DNA of 64,000 nt, from assembly GCA_021904315.1 (NCBI GenBank), contig CM038908.1, forward strand, positions 20,294,501 to 20,358,500. The letters run 5' to 3'. Below the pieces are notes generated by a model. It was not told the DNA's origin. It was given only the letters and a program-made list of their open reading frames with translations, and made no database searches. Source of the stretch: Sphagnum magellanicum (Eukaryota; Streptophyta; Sphagnopsida; Sphagnales; Sphagnaceae). How positions within the stretch are numbered: the stretch's first letter is position 1; every line of letters begins with the position of its first letter. Shown here piece by piece: positions 12,298 to 23,335 of this stretch. The translations under genes were made by a program, and so were the position numbers.

Positions 12298-14530
12298 ATG
12301 CATGGATTTCATGGGCAAATATATATTGTTAATAATAACGAAGAAATTCATCAAATATGTTCTATGATTTGCAAATTAGTGGAAGGAAAAGAAAAGCTAC
12401 TAGCTCTAAAGCTAAATAGCCTTCTTAAACATGCTCACAAACAGAAATGCAAAGTTTTTATGTTTTGGGTAGATGTGGATTTTTATTATGTGAACAAAAA
12501 CTTAGTGCATTCCAAAAATGAACATCAATGCATTGCTAATGACAAGCCTTTTATCCTAGACCTATTTTAAGAAGATGTTTTTTATAATCACAAAAGGAAA
12601 TATGTTTAATTTGCTACTATTTATCACAGCTTTGTTAATGATTGTCCCATGATTGATTTTGAAACTTCAAAACCTTGTTCCAAATGCTCAAATTGAAGAA
12701 TGTTTCAAAAAAACATTGGTTTGATACATTGAAATGGGACATGGTAGTCATCATGTATGGTGTGTTATTGAATGCCATAAAAGTTGCATTTGTTGCTACT
12801 GCTTTCATTCGCATTTTTACAAACAAAATCACAATGATTGAAATACCCAACGGTTGTCAATCCACTTATATGTGGTCCAAGCTTAAAAGAGGATGGGTCC
12901 ATCCTCTTCTATGTTGAAACAATTGGTGCTTTGGCCACATTTGATAATGTATTTGGTCTAATGGTTTAGGTTATTGGATTTTGGTGGATTAGGTTTGGAA
13001 GAATTGGAACCAAGTTGGTCGACATGGGATGTGATGGGAGTAGTGTGTTCCAAGGCCATCAAATGTGTGTCACATTTCAATTCAAAAATAAGGTTGTTCC
13101 CATTTTCACTAAAATGCATTAATATTTCATTCATAAGATAAATTTGGTGGCAATGATTTTATTAGAATTGGATTTAATGAAAAGGTTGGAAGGTATCTCA
13201 TAAACATAATATGATTTTTTTTTGCACAATTAAAAAAAATTCTAAAATTCTAAAAACTTGTTGACCTTGTCAACACCAAAAGGAACAAATTATTTTGGAA
13301 TGTCAAAACCTGCTAAATTTCTATGTTTTCAAAGCAAAATGCATATATGCAAAATACAACACTTTAATTGTGAAGATGGATGCACTAAAAACTACTATGA
13401 AAAAATCATATCCATTGCAACTTATCTATCTAGTTGTAATCTACTTATATCAAACATTTTTTAGTTGCAATTTAGTTCTATTGGACACTTTCTAGTTGCA
13501 TCGGATGAATTGCAATGAACATAGTTTTCTCATAATGAATTTGAAAAACAAGGTTACTTTAAAGGACATAAATGCATTATGCAATGTTGAACTCATTTTA
13601 GGGCTTTTCGATATCCTTCCTATGTTTGAATGTGTATATGCATTAATCAAAGTTGCACAAAATGTACATCTTTGTTTGCAACTTTGTGGAGTTTGTTAAG
13701 CTACCCCAAAAAATGTTATACCAATTCTAATATGATCCTTTTAGCAAGTATGAAGATCTAGGTTTTGATGATTGCAATTCAATTGAAACTCTAATGACAA
13801 CCTACCCTTGAGCTAATTTTTTTGACCTAAATGGCAAAATAACATTGTCTATTTGGCATTTTCATTTGTTGATCATAAATACCCTATTTAGCAATCTCGT
13901 GTTGATAGTGCTAGAAAAAAAAACCTATCACCTTCAAGAGTTTTTAACCAAACCATCAACATAGTGAAAGAAGAATGCAAAGGCATAACTCAAGGCCTTC
14001 TTGAAAACTTGCAATGCCACTTCTTACCACATGAAGTAATGATAGCCATGGGTGCGGTGTATCCACAATTTTGGGCTACAAATGGAAAGGAGGTAGAGGA
14101 AAATTTTCATAATCACTTGGCTATCTTGAAAGCCACATTTTGTGTGCATTGCAAAATGGGTGAAAGTGGGAACATAATGCCTCATTTGCTTTCAAGTCAA
14201 ACTTTTTATTTGCAAACTTTTTTTTCAAAATGACTATGTTGCATAATGTAAAACCAATTTTGCAAAAAGACAAGAAGTTCAACCCACTTATAAGGCTTTG
14301 ACAAAACAATGTTGGATTTGTCATCCTCAACTATAAGTATTGGAATACATTAAATTGATCAAAATTGATGTAGTCTAGGTGTTTAATTCTATTGAGGATG
14401 AACAAACATTTAGTATAGTCGATTTCATGAACATGCTTAGCATACATTTAGATATGTGTAACAAACTTTCCAATCAATGTATCTTATAATGTAGAGTTTT
14501 CCATATGAACAAACCATTATCAAGTGGTTT
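12298..14530 (+). pseudogene. Decayed hAT-superfamily transposase, relic 1
   Basis: Pieces in shifting frames keep the order of a hAT-like transposase family I know from plant genomes. KHKRKYV lies near 12600, with PMIDFE about 12650. The segment with KKHWFDTLKWDM follows at 12705-12745. CDGSSVFQG, the usual catalytic-domain word, is at about 13030-13057. A stretch around ILPMFECVYALIKVAQN is near 13610-13660. GAVYPQFWATNG is at about 14050-14085. The C-terminal dimerisation region has SIEDEQTFSIVDFMN near 14387-14435. Stops and frameshifts interrupt every domain, so no product is expected. Terminal inverted repeats were not located. The family call rests on motif order recalled from experience and is fairly secure; the exact ends are not. 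Confidence 0.75.
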
Positions 14531-14539
14531 AACAATGTT

Positions 14540-15430
14540 GGCAGTGCAAATGTGGGTGACAAAATAGATTTGTGTCCTATTATTTTCATGTCACTATTGT
14601 TAATATATAAAGAAAATATTTGAACCCCTTTTTATCATGCAAATGGTTAATCAAATTATAGATTATATTGTCATGGTACAATTGTCCTATTTTGATTTTT
14701 TAAAATGATATCATGGTTGTTGTGTCTATGTTTAACTATTGTAGGTGTCTTCATATTTGTTAGAATTGTTCACAAAGTAAGGGTCAGAGTAGGGTTATCA
14801 ATGTTGGCCTTATCATGTCACATCAATCATGTATGTTTTGATATTGACATGACCCTATGTCATGTCAATTTAGGGTCAACTTCTATTAAATATAGTTATT
14901 TTTGTATCAGGGGTAAGATAATGACCCTTACAAACATAACACATGCGGACTATGTAAATTAATTACCCCTATGGACATAATGTATGCGGACTATGTAAAA
15001 AAATTACCATGGGAACCCAACACGTGCATTTTTAGTTAAACATTTAAGAGAACATTAAATATGGTAACAAGAAAACTCTATTGGATTTTATTAAAAAAAT
15101 AAAGATCTTAATTATCCATCTAACCAATTACATTAATCTCAATGATTCATGGCATCATGCAAATAATCTCAACTATCCAAATTATGACTATAATTTAATT
15201 TCAATATATTTAACCTTGTCCATGGATTAACTAAATTGCAACCACCCTTGTTGAAGGAACCATTGCCCTTGTCCACCCTTGTCCACCCTTGTCCAAGTAA
15301 CAAGCGCCCATGTTTGCCCCTATCCAAATAATGATAACATGTGTCCAAAGAGTGCAACCAAATTTGTCCACCTTTGTCCAAGTAGTGATTACCCCTTTCC
15401 ATAATGTCACCTTTTTTCATACTCTTTTAC
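14540..15430. other. AT-rich DNA between two transposase relics
   Basis: No gene. At 14920-15000 a motif (ATGCGGACTATGTAAA preceded by TACCCCTATGGACATAAT) occurs twice about 50 bp apart. At 15255-15300 the word CACCCTTGTC is repeated in tandem. The region may be the 3' part or flank of the hAT relic. Confidence 0.4.
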
Positions 15431-15539
15431 ATAGTCTTATTTGACCATGTAAATACACAAAATGGATGAGATTGATGGAATCTAAAATTTTAGTGGTTTA
15501 AAATATGATAATTATCAAAATTTTGACACATATTGATTC

Positions 15540-16170
15540 ATTAATATTGACGGGGATCAAAATATAGGACAAAAAATAACACCATTATGGACTAATGGTT
15601 TTTTTTGTCCTAAATGGTACACCTTTAAGAATTTGGATCCTAGGGCACTCCTTAACCCCTATCTTTTTGGAAACAATTGGATCTAGGATGATGTCAATGC
15701 AAAGAAAAGAATCAAGCATGTATTACAGAAGATGTTGGTTGATGCAACATCATATCTGCAAGCTTTGATAGACTTTGTAAACTTTTTTGAAGGTCAAAGA
15801 CCATTTGTAAACATGCCTACTATAACCTTGCTAAATATGTTTCCCCATGAATGGTGGGACTCGATTGTAATGAACATTCACACCCTTGCACCATGGCTAA
15901 ACATATTTTCCCCCAAATTTGCTTAATATTGTGATGTGAACAAAATTGAAGTTCATATTCATTTGTGAATAGCAAGGTGCAAAATTGCCTCACATTTGAC
16001 CAAACAATAGATCCAACGTATATTTACACCAATAGTAAACTTTTGAAGGAACGACTTGATGCCACTCACATAACATGGTTGAGAAGAACATGTTGGATGA
16101 CGAGCCCCCAAACTCCTCAAGAGACCCAAAGGTGGGTCCCAAAACAAAACAATGGAAAAAAAGAGTTGGG
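15540..16170 (+). pseudogene. hAT transposase C-terminal relic 2 (different subfamily)
   Basis: The plus strand reads through QKMLVDATSYLQALIDFVN (about 15728-15785), then MFPHEWWDSI and a degenerate LAPW...IFSPK segment. After a frame change it reads SKVQNCLTFD and YIYTNSKLLKERL (about 15965-16050). This order, ending with the dimerisation region and a YTNSKLL tail, is that of DUF659-type hAT transposases. It is truncated on its 5' side and frame-broken. A second tail-like segment with WYEKNML and acidic Asn/Gly-rich sequence is at 16975-17245. The word EKNML occurs at both places, so two copies or a duplication flank the insert at 16190-16960. Confidence 0.65.
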
Positions 16171-16189
16171 GCACACTTTCTAACTCATA

Positions 16190-16960
16190 GCATTTCGGGG
16201 GTAGAAGGTCGTGTTAGAACTCCAGGATGGGACTATGACAAACTCACAAGTGAAATTTCAAGATGAAATCAAACTACACGACCAAAAAAATAGGACGGTC
16301 AGTGCAAATTCAATGGAAGCGGTGTGGCGGACTTAATAAAAACAACCTCAAGCACATGCTTTACATGGCCTGCAATCTTTGGGAGGAAGCGCCATTCCCC
16401 TCCCTATAGTATATTTTGTGCCTATTTACAAGGACTACATCCAAATGTCACTTTTCCTCGAGAGTCCCAAAATTGGGATTCTTATTGTTCCAAAACTTTG
16501 GATGCTCATATCTTTATCAAATCAAGTTTATTTTGAAAATTCAAGGGCAATATATTATAGCCATCAAAAATATCTTTCCAACAATGTATAGCATGCCCCA
16601 ATCCGACCTCATTTGACCCTTGTTTTCAAGGGATTTGTGGTCGGAAATCAAATTCCCAATTTGACTCCCACCCCTTTTGCATGCAAATCTTATCTAAATG
16701 AATAATGCGAGGGCACTTTAAGCACCTACATTTCAAGACCTTTCTCATGGTGTCCTAAGGGCCCAATTTGGTGTTTGTTTGTATTTCCAACCAAGGCTCT
16801 AAACATTTGTAACTCCCGCACGAATGCAACTCCCAAAGTGGGAGCGCACTTGGGAGTCATTGGGCTTCATCCTTTGCACTCTCCCCCATTTGTGAAAGTG
16901 TGTTCCACACTTAAACACATTCTCGGCCTCATGGGCCCTTGCACTTTGCATTTAGTTTCG
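16190..16960 (-). repeat. Diverged copy of the 0.8-kb GC-rich insertion family
   Basis: Read in reverse complement, this matches the layout of the element at 37712-38522. Shared landmarks in order include a CCCTCCCTATAGTAT word, CTACATCC-AA, GAGAGTCCC-AAA, the pair of TTTGACTCC-type words around 16640-16670, and CAACTCCCAAAGTGGG at the end. This copy is more AT-rich and older. It lies between two stretches that both encode EKNML of a hAT tail, so it may have inserted into that relic. Confidence 0.5.
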
Positions 16961-17245
16961 AACCCAATGTTAAAATGGTATGAAAAGAACATGTTGAATG
17001 TCAATTTGAACATGAATATCCAAGGTGAAGGCAATTTTGAAGGCAACACTATGGATGATTTTAATGAACATGAGACTGGTGAAATGCATGGACACAACAC
17101 TAACGATATATTTGGGGATGTGAACAACAATTCGCTTGAATTAGGCCAAGGAGATCAAGAACCTAATGATCCATATACATTTGTTGACAAAAAGGAGTTG
17201 GGGTACAAAGGTCACCATCCAACTAAAAACCACAAAAAAAGTTGA

Positions 17246-19600
17246 CCAATTTTTATCATGGAAGCACCAAGTATCAAATGATGATTACATAGCCAACAAC
17301 ATTCACAACACCCTTCACAAGACACACACAAATGACAAAAATGTGGGTTTGTCCAAGATCATACCCATTGACAATCAAGCCCGTGAATCTGGTTTGCGCA
17401 TTGCACCTCTTATGACATTTAATCAAAGCTCAAAAGGTAACATTTGGATGAGCCCATGAATGGGGGTTGCAATAACATTTATCAATAAATCAAGTGGGTG
17501 AAGAAGGGCACCAATGGCACCTCCACTGCCTTGAAGACCAAGGAAGGTCACAACAACATGGTCTCAAATCACATAGGGGCAAAAACATCGAGACAATGCA
17601 ACCAAGGCATTTGTTGGGGAAAAAGTTGATGACCAAGGAAGTTTCAATATAGATTGAACTATAGACATTGATGGTGTTTCAATATGGACCAAATTATAGA
17701 CATTGATGGTGGACAATGCACTAAACATTTGATGAGTAGCATGTGAGGAAGGCGATGACAATGGAAGTGCATTGCACCTAGATGAGCCAATGGAAATTAA
17801 AAATTGATTGAAAAACATCTGGCATTCCCTATCATTATTACCACTGCAATGCATTCTTGCACCATCCATTGGACAACCATTATGACTCAATTGTGAATGA
17901 ACCTCAATTAAGTTAATATTTGGTATCACCTTGGGTAAAGCATTATGTAATAAGCAATTTTTACATAGTTATGTAGATAGGTAGGAAAATAGGTGACTAC
18001 TAATTAAGTATATGGTTTATAAATAGGTGAGAGTTATCTTTACTACCTACCTCCCAAGAACCCACAAGATTAAAAAAAGTAACAGAATTAACCACCATGG
18101 TTAGCTTGGGAACTAGAACCCAATAGAATACTCTTTCCTAACCACTTACCATCCATCCTTCCTGGTGCACTGGTGGGTGCTGATTCAATCTGGAATTACT
18201 TTTGTACCTACATAGTGATCATCCACATTTCTTGCTTACCATACTTGGGGGTGTTAATAAGTGTTGGGTGGTTCTTTACTTTTACAAAGAACATATGATT
18301 CCAGTTCTTAAAAGTAAATGAAAGCTATTTTGGTTTCATACATAAGTGGAACTGGGGATCTACTTTTGGGTCTGCCTCTTAAAAACAGATTCTGATTTCG
18401 GATTTGGTTATGTTTTTGAAAATCAGACTAAATTTTGATCTGGTTTCAGGTAACTCGGACTAGAATTAGAAGTTAACTGCAGTTTATTTCCAGTCAACCT
18501 CCATTTAGACCTCAGTTCTAATTTTGTTTTTTCAAAAATAGACTTGGTTCTGAGTTCTCTGTTCTTGGTTCTGGTTCCACACATAAAGAAATTGTGATCT
18601 TGATTTTTTTAACCAGTTCCAAAAATCAGATCTGATTCTGGTTCAGTTTTTGGTTAACTAGAACTGAAATTGAAACCAGTGGTTCCAACCCTCCAAAGTG
18701 GGTACTACCCAACACTAGTACCCACACATGGAAGTAGTTACTTGGGTAGGGCAAAGGGGGAAGGCAAAGGAGAGCTTTTACTCAGGAATGCCTCACTCCT
18801 CAAGCATTACGCAATGTGAAAACCCACACAATTTTTTTTCATCTTTCTTGTGATATCTGATAGTTACCACAGGAAAAAGTGAAAAAAAAACGTGAGTGTT
18901 TAAAAAAACCAAGATACCTGCTTTTGCAAAATCGTGAGCATCTTGTTCTTTGGAATGCCCACTTCTTGCACACAAGATTACACTCTACAAGGTTCCCTAC
19001 AAATACACTAAGAAACTTTCAAGTAGATCTTTACTAGTGTCCAATGGATGGTGTATTGGTGGGTGCTTGGTCACATCTATCTGTGAAGGAAGGTAGTTTG
19101 TTTTTTTTTTTTTTGTAGTTATGAGATCCACCAATCCGGAATGCTTCAGATCCTGCTCTGGGTGTCTTTGGAAAGCTCTCAACCACTAGGATTGCATGAG
19201 CTTGGTTCCATGGTGTTTCGACTTGCGCTGCAAAAGTTCTTAATATTGAATAATTTCTTCATTGAAAATTAAATTAAATCATAGCTGGAAATTTCGGAGG
19301 AATTGGAACGTGCCTTTGGTGTTGTTGGAAAGATCTTGATGAGCAGGATTTGATGGAATTTATATGGTAAGATTTGGATTCAGAATGTGGGAGATATTGA
19401 TTTTTAAGTGATTTCTGCCGCTGAAAATTCCAAAAAACCAGGTTTTGGAAGAAAAAATCAGTTGAGGACGTCATAACACTCGGGCCAACGGCACAGGCCA
19501 CACTAGTAAGTTTTTGAAGTAACAATAATTAGTGAACTCCAAAAAATCTTCTGTACACAGTCATCCCTAGAGCTCCTAAGATGCCACCGTCCCTACTATT
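17246..19600. other. Intergenic DNA with short tandem copies
   Basis: No gene is supported. At 17641-17710 a 35-bp unit ending ATAGACATTGATGGTG is present twice in tandem. From about 18360 to 18690 there is a degenerate stretch rich in TTCTGGTTC and CAGATCTGATT words. The minus-strand ORF at 17564-17929 crosses the tandem copies and shows no domain. Confidence 0.45.
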
Positions 19601-19619
19601 CCAGAGGTCTATTCTACCC

Positions 19620-19962
19620 GGAATTTACTAGTCACTGGGCTCTCGGTTTTTTCCACACGGGAAAAACCGCGCCGGGAAAAGCAGCTCGTCCACCGCTTCC
19701 TGCGACGCAGCAGCTGCGCAAGTTCACGCGGAACTCCTGCGCAACTCTCGCTTCGCATCCCTCGAGCGTTTCACGAGATTTCGCGTAAATAGCAGAAGCG
19801 AAGCCCAGGAATTTCATCGTCGAGGTTTTGCAAGAAGGAAAGCGTTGGATAGTAATAGATATTCCTGAAGTTTGTAGTTTTGAGAAAGTTTGTAGACTTG
19901 GAATCTGGTTCTTCAAAACAGACCCCCAAGTGCACAGTCTCCCTCGAGCTCAACTGTGTGAG
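19620..19962 (+). promoter_or_regulatory. Presumed promoter and first leader exon of ASR gene 2
   Basis: A GC- and CpG-rich island (19640-19800; words CGCGCCGGG, GCGACGCAGCAG, TTCACGCGG) interrupts AT-rich DNA ahead of the gene. A leader exon is proposed to end at 19962, where GTGTGAG is followed by the donor GTACGT. The transcription start is not determinable from sequence. ORFs running through this region on both strands are by-products of its base composition. Confidence 0.45.
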
Positions 19963-20150
19963 GTACGTCGTGCACTCTTGTTTTTGCTGTGTGGTTTGGG
20001 AAATATCTGAATTTGGGTTTGTAAAATTCTGACAGATTTGCAACAGTGTTGAATTTTGTGCCGTTTTTTTAATTTCCCCCCCTTTTCTGAAAGACTGCAT
20101 TTTCTGTTTGGGAGAGAAGATTTCATCTTGTTTTGTTTTGTTTTTTGCAG
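19963..20150 (+). other. 5'UTR intron of ASR gene 2
   Basis: The donor GTACGT at 19963 and acceptor TTTTTTGCAG ending at 20150 sit 19 bp upstream of the start codon. A long T-rich tract precedes the acceptor. ASR gene 1 has an equivalent acceptor word at the same relative place (TTTTTGCAG ending at 3000), which supports a leader intron in both. Confidence 0.6.
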
Positions 20151-20169
20151 TGAGATCTATCTGAAGAAG

Positions 20170-20914
20170 ATGGAGCATCATCGTCACCATCACGAGAGCA
20201 GAGAAGAGCGCCGAGAAGACCGTGAGGAGCGTCGTGAAGAGCGTCGTGAAGAGCGTCGTGAAGAGCGCAGAGAGGAACGTTATGAGGGCGGAGGAGGTTA
20301 CGGAGGTTACGGAGCTCCTCCTCCTCAGGCTGACTACGGCTATGGACAGAGGACGGACTATGGGTACCCGGCCGGGGGCTACCAAGATCAGCAGCCCGGG
20401 CCTTACGGAGCTCAGCCTGGATATGGCGGCGGCGGCGGCGGCTATGGCCAAGGATACGGAGGGAACACACAGGGTATCTATCAAGAGGAGCAGAGGTTGG
20501 AGCGTCTGAATGAACTTCGCAATGAGGAGAAGAGAGATGAAAGGAATGAACATGTGGCTGGCCTTGGTGCTCTTGCCTCTGGAGCATTTGCTGCGGTGAG
20601 AGGGACTTTCAGTTTTCGCTTGATGACAGACAATCCAGACTTGCGTTTTTTTCTTCTTTTTCTGATTCTGAACCTCATCTCATCTCATCTGAATTGTTGT
20701 TCTTCTGTTGTTGTTGCAGTTTGAGTCCCACGAGGTGAAGGTGGACCCAGAGCATGCAGGAAGACACAGAATCGAGGAGGAGGTAGCAGCAGCAACGGCT
20801 GTAGGAGCTGGAGGTTACGGGATATACGAACACCATGAGATGCGCAAAGCCCACAAGGGCGAAGGCGAGTATTCGTATGAAGCGGAAGGCCAGAAGAAGC
20901 ATTCATGGTTCTGA
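20170..20914 (+). CDS. ASR (ABA/WDS domain) protein, gene 2, two exons
   Basis: Paralogue of the gene at 3037-3876. Exon 1 is 20170-20595 and exon 2 is 20720-20914, with a phase-0 GT-AG intron (20596-20719), giving 206 aa. The N-terminus is His-rich (MEHHRHHH), followed by a REE/RREE repeat at about residues 11-37. A Gly/Tyr/Pro-rich segment covers 40-103. [13 protein letters not shown] then leads into the ABA/WDS domain, split after SGAFAA. Exon 2 has [21 protein letters not shown], the [12 protein letters not shown] stretch and the tail GQKKHSWF. In the family the domain mediates dimerisation and zinc-dependent DNA binding, and expression rises with drought and ABA; this is inferred here. 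The exon 2 protein is strongly conserved against gene 1, whereas the low-complexity middle is not alignable. A candidate poly(A) signal AATAAA is at 21498-21503. Confidence 0.92.
20206..20280 (+). repeat. Coding 12-bp repeat (Arg-Arg-Glu-Glu units) in ASR gene 2
   Basis: The word GAGCGTCGTGAA is repeated three to four times, with diverged copies on each side, adding RREE units to the protein. The multiple-of-three period keeps the frame, so the repeat can vary in length without breaking the gene. Gene 1 has only the non-repeated [11 protein letters not shown] version at this place. Confidence 0.8.
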
Positions 20915-20999
20915 AACCTTCGTTGTTGCTCCGCCTGCGTTGCCGCTTCCCAGGCCTTTTGCAACATACAAAACCCTAAGATGGGAGAGAGTTTGCTTG

Positions 21000-21240
21000 C
21001 TGCAGCATCAAGACTGCTGTGATCTCTCCTCTCAGATTCTTTGTTCTCTAGTAAAGTTTTTGCTCATGGCAAGACTCTGGTATCTCTTCTGAGATTCTTG
21101 TTTCTTTCAATGTTCTTGCTCATGGCAAGACTTTGATATCTCTTCTGGGATTCTCTATTTTCTTGTAAGCTTTTTGCTCAAGGCAAAGACTGGTATCTGT
21201 ACTGGGATTCTCTTTTTCTTTTAGTTTTGTGCTAATGGCA
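21000..21240 (+). repeat. Tandem repeat in the 3' region of ASR gene 2, about 57-bp unit
   Basis: Three to four units run in tandem. Each contains CTGGTATCTCTTCTG-GATTCT, a T-rich stretch, and TTGCTCATGGCAAGACT. Unit starts are about 56-57 bp apart (TGCTCA near 21061, 21117 and 21174). The array begins about 90 bp after the stop codon, so it probably lies in the transcribed 3'UTR. Confidence 0.7.
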
Positions 21241-21538
21241 TTATAGATAAGAACATGAGTTAAGCATGCAACTGGCCCATGACTGAAACTGAATCTTTCA
21301 TGGAGGTACTGTCTGTACATTCAACTATCTTGCATAGTATGCAGCCCCTTGAAGGTGGATGCTCCTTAGGCTGTGAGGAGTAATGTGTGAGATCTCAATT
21401 TTCAAGGTAAGCTTCTCCTACAGGTTTTAAGAGAAATATGAGATTGCAGTTTGGTACTTGCAATATTCTTGCAACTGTAGTGAGTTGGCCTTTTTGTAAT
21501 AAAGGTTACAGTTCCTAAAGCTCTCTCTCTCCCTCCAG

Positions 21539-21830
21539 CTGCTGAGTCTATTGTGCTCTGAGTTCATGAAATGGTGGTGAGTCTGTGGTGCTTTGAATTC
21601 ATGAAATGGAAAAAGTCTGTGGCACTCTGGATTCACGAAATGGAATTTGTTAAATGGAGTCTGTGGAGCTTTGGAATTCATAAGATGGAGTCTATGTAAA
21701 TAGAATCTGTGGAGGCTCTGGATTCATGAAATGGAGTCTGTTGTGCTCTGAAGTCATGGAATGGAGTTTATGAAATTGAGTCTACAGTGGAGCCCTGAAT
21801 TTGTTAACTGAAGTCCGTGATTCAGAGTTT
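21539..21830. repeat. Minisatellite, about 40-bp unit, downstream of ASR gene 2
   Basis: Seven or so degenerate units follow GAGTCTGTGGTGCTCTG plus AATTCATGAAATG. Spacing varies from 30 to 45 bp. The array begins about 35 bp past the candidate poly(A) signal. Confidence 0.7.
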
Positions 21831-22189
21831 GAAAAATTGGTGACTTTTTCTATGATACACCCCTACTACACAGTTTTGAGATTGTCTATCACTGTCACTT
21901 TACACTCTTGTGTGCCAAATGTCAATTTATTTGGTGGAACTGAATAGGGGAAACTCCCTTCCCTGTTCTCTGATTTCTTTTTGGCACCAAACGATATTGT
22001 GCCTGTTCAAAGACTGTTCCCTGTATCCACATCATTTTGGGGATTGTTTTTACATGTATATAGGGTAATGGCCAAGGCCACAGGCAATATTGGAACAAGC
22101 ACCCATGCAAGGTGAAGCCAGAGTCAAGGCTGATTCCAGTAATACCAGGAGCCAAGGGCATTACACAGTGCTAAAATTGACAATTTCTT

Positions 22190-22340
22190 TTCATTTTTTG
22201 CCATGATACCCACTGGTGGGTATCACAGGAAAAAAAACACCCAAGGGCATGCAAAATTTGACAAAAAAATTTCCGTTTTTTCTCATGATACCCATTGGGT
22301 ACCAGAGGAAAAATGCAACGCAGGGCATTTTGGAAAACAC
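22190..22340. repeat. Two tandem copies of a palindrome-bearing repeat
   Basis: The first copy contains the 22-bp palindrome TGATACCCAC-TG-GTGGGTATCA near 22204-22226. A second copy about 85 bp on has TGATACCCATTGGGTACCAG. Both are followed by AGGAAAAA and then a GGGCAT word. A related sequence (GTGATATCTGATAGTTACCACAGGAAAAA) occurs near 18850-18880. The minus-strand 155-aa ORF across 22171-22638 includes this repeat and is not called as a gene. Confidence 0.6.
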
Positions 22341-22349
22341 AAATATCTG

Positions 22350-23335
22350 TAGTGGGGAGTTTAAAGCTGGTAGCTCCAGAGGATGTGAGTGCTTGATCGA
22401 AGAGCCATGCCCAGCCAATGGCTGACATTATGGCAGTGATGTAGCAACTGAATAAAGATGGTGGTTGATAGCCAAGCTTTACTTTAGCACTGGCTGTGGA
22501 GTATGGAAAAGCCAAAACTGTCCATCTGAACCACATACAGCAACCTTCTCTGCCCCTTTGGCCTTTATTTAGAGAAACTACAGATTCTGCAGTGGGTTGC
22601 TTCGACTTTGAATGCACCAAAATTTGTTTCCTTATCAACTAGAATCCAAAGGACTTTGTAAGCAGTGTTCTTTTTTCTGGCGAATTTTTGCTATCCTTAG
22701 ACAAAGAAATTGGAATTTCTTTTTGGAATTTTTTCCTTTCTTTGTTGAAATTCGACTAATTTTTCTAGTTTTCGCCAAAATTTCAATAATGAAAAAAATG
22801 TAAAAGAAAACTCTGTTTATAACTTATTCCATTTTATAATAATGTACTTAAAGGAATCATAACCATTCCCAAACTCTAATAGAGATCTCCATAAAGTGAC
22901 CTCCTTATGAGCCTTCTTCCATCCTCCAACCTTTCTGTCAACGTCTAACAATATTATTTGTAAAGTAATCAAAGTTTATTAAATATGGTATTAAATGCTG
23001 GAACTGGGGAATAAATGCACGAGGTTCGAGAATATTTATAGTTGCAGTACACAGCGCGACATCAGTGATTGATTGAAAGCAATCAGGGAAAAAAAGACAG
23101 GGTGAAACTCAAGTTTGGTGTTAGTCTGAGTTTCAGCCCTCGTTCACTTTTTTTCCAGAAATCTCATCCTCTTTATGATCAAACAGGGGGTACTGCCCTA
23201 GTACTGGTGCTGTGTTTTCTTTACTTTACAAATATCACTAATATGTCCCAAAAAAAGAGCCCTTATAAGAGCATCTCCAGAGCATTTCCAGCATCAACAG
23301 TCAAATGACCTGTACCAACAAAAGTTTTGGATGAC
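22350..23335. other. Intergenic DNA, no gene seen
   Basis: AT-rich. It carries the second copy of the 676-719 hairpin family at about 23080-23230. Nothing else is supported. Confidence 0.45.

Noticed and set aside
16775-17245. 156-aa ORF as a host gene
   Set aside because: Its C-terminal half matches the acidic tail of a hAT transposase and its first half is repeat sequence.
19771-20553. 260-aa minus-strand ORF across ASR gene 2
   Set aside because: It is antisense to a firmly identified exon and intron, has repetitive composition and shows no domain.
22171-22638. 155-aa minus-strand ORF
   Set aside because: It includes the palindromic tandem repeat and shows no recognisable family; likely chance.
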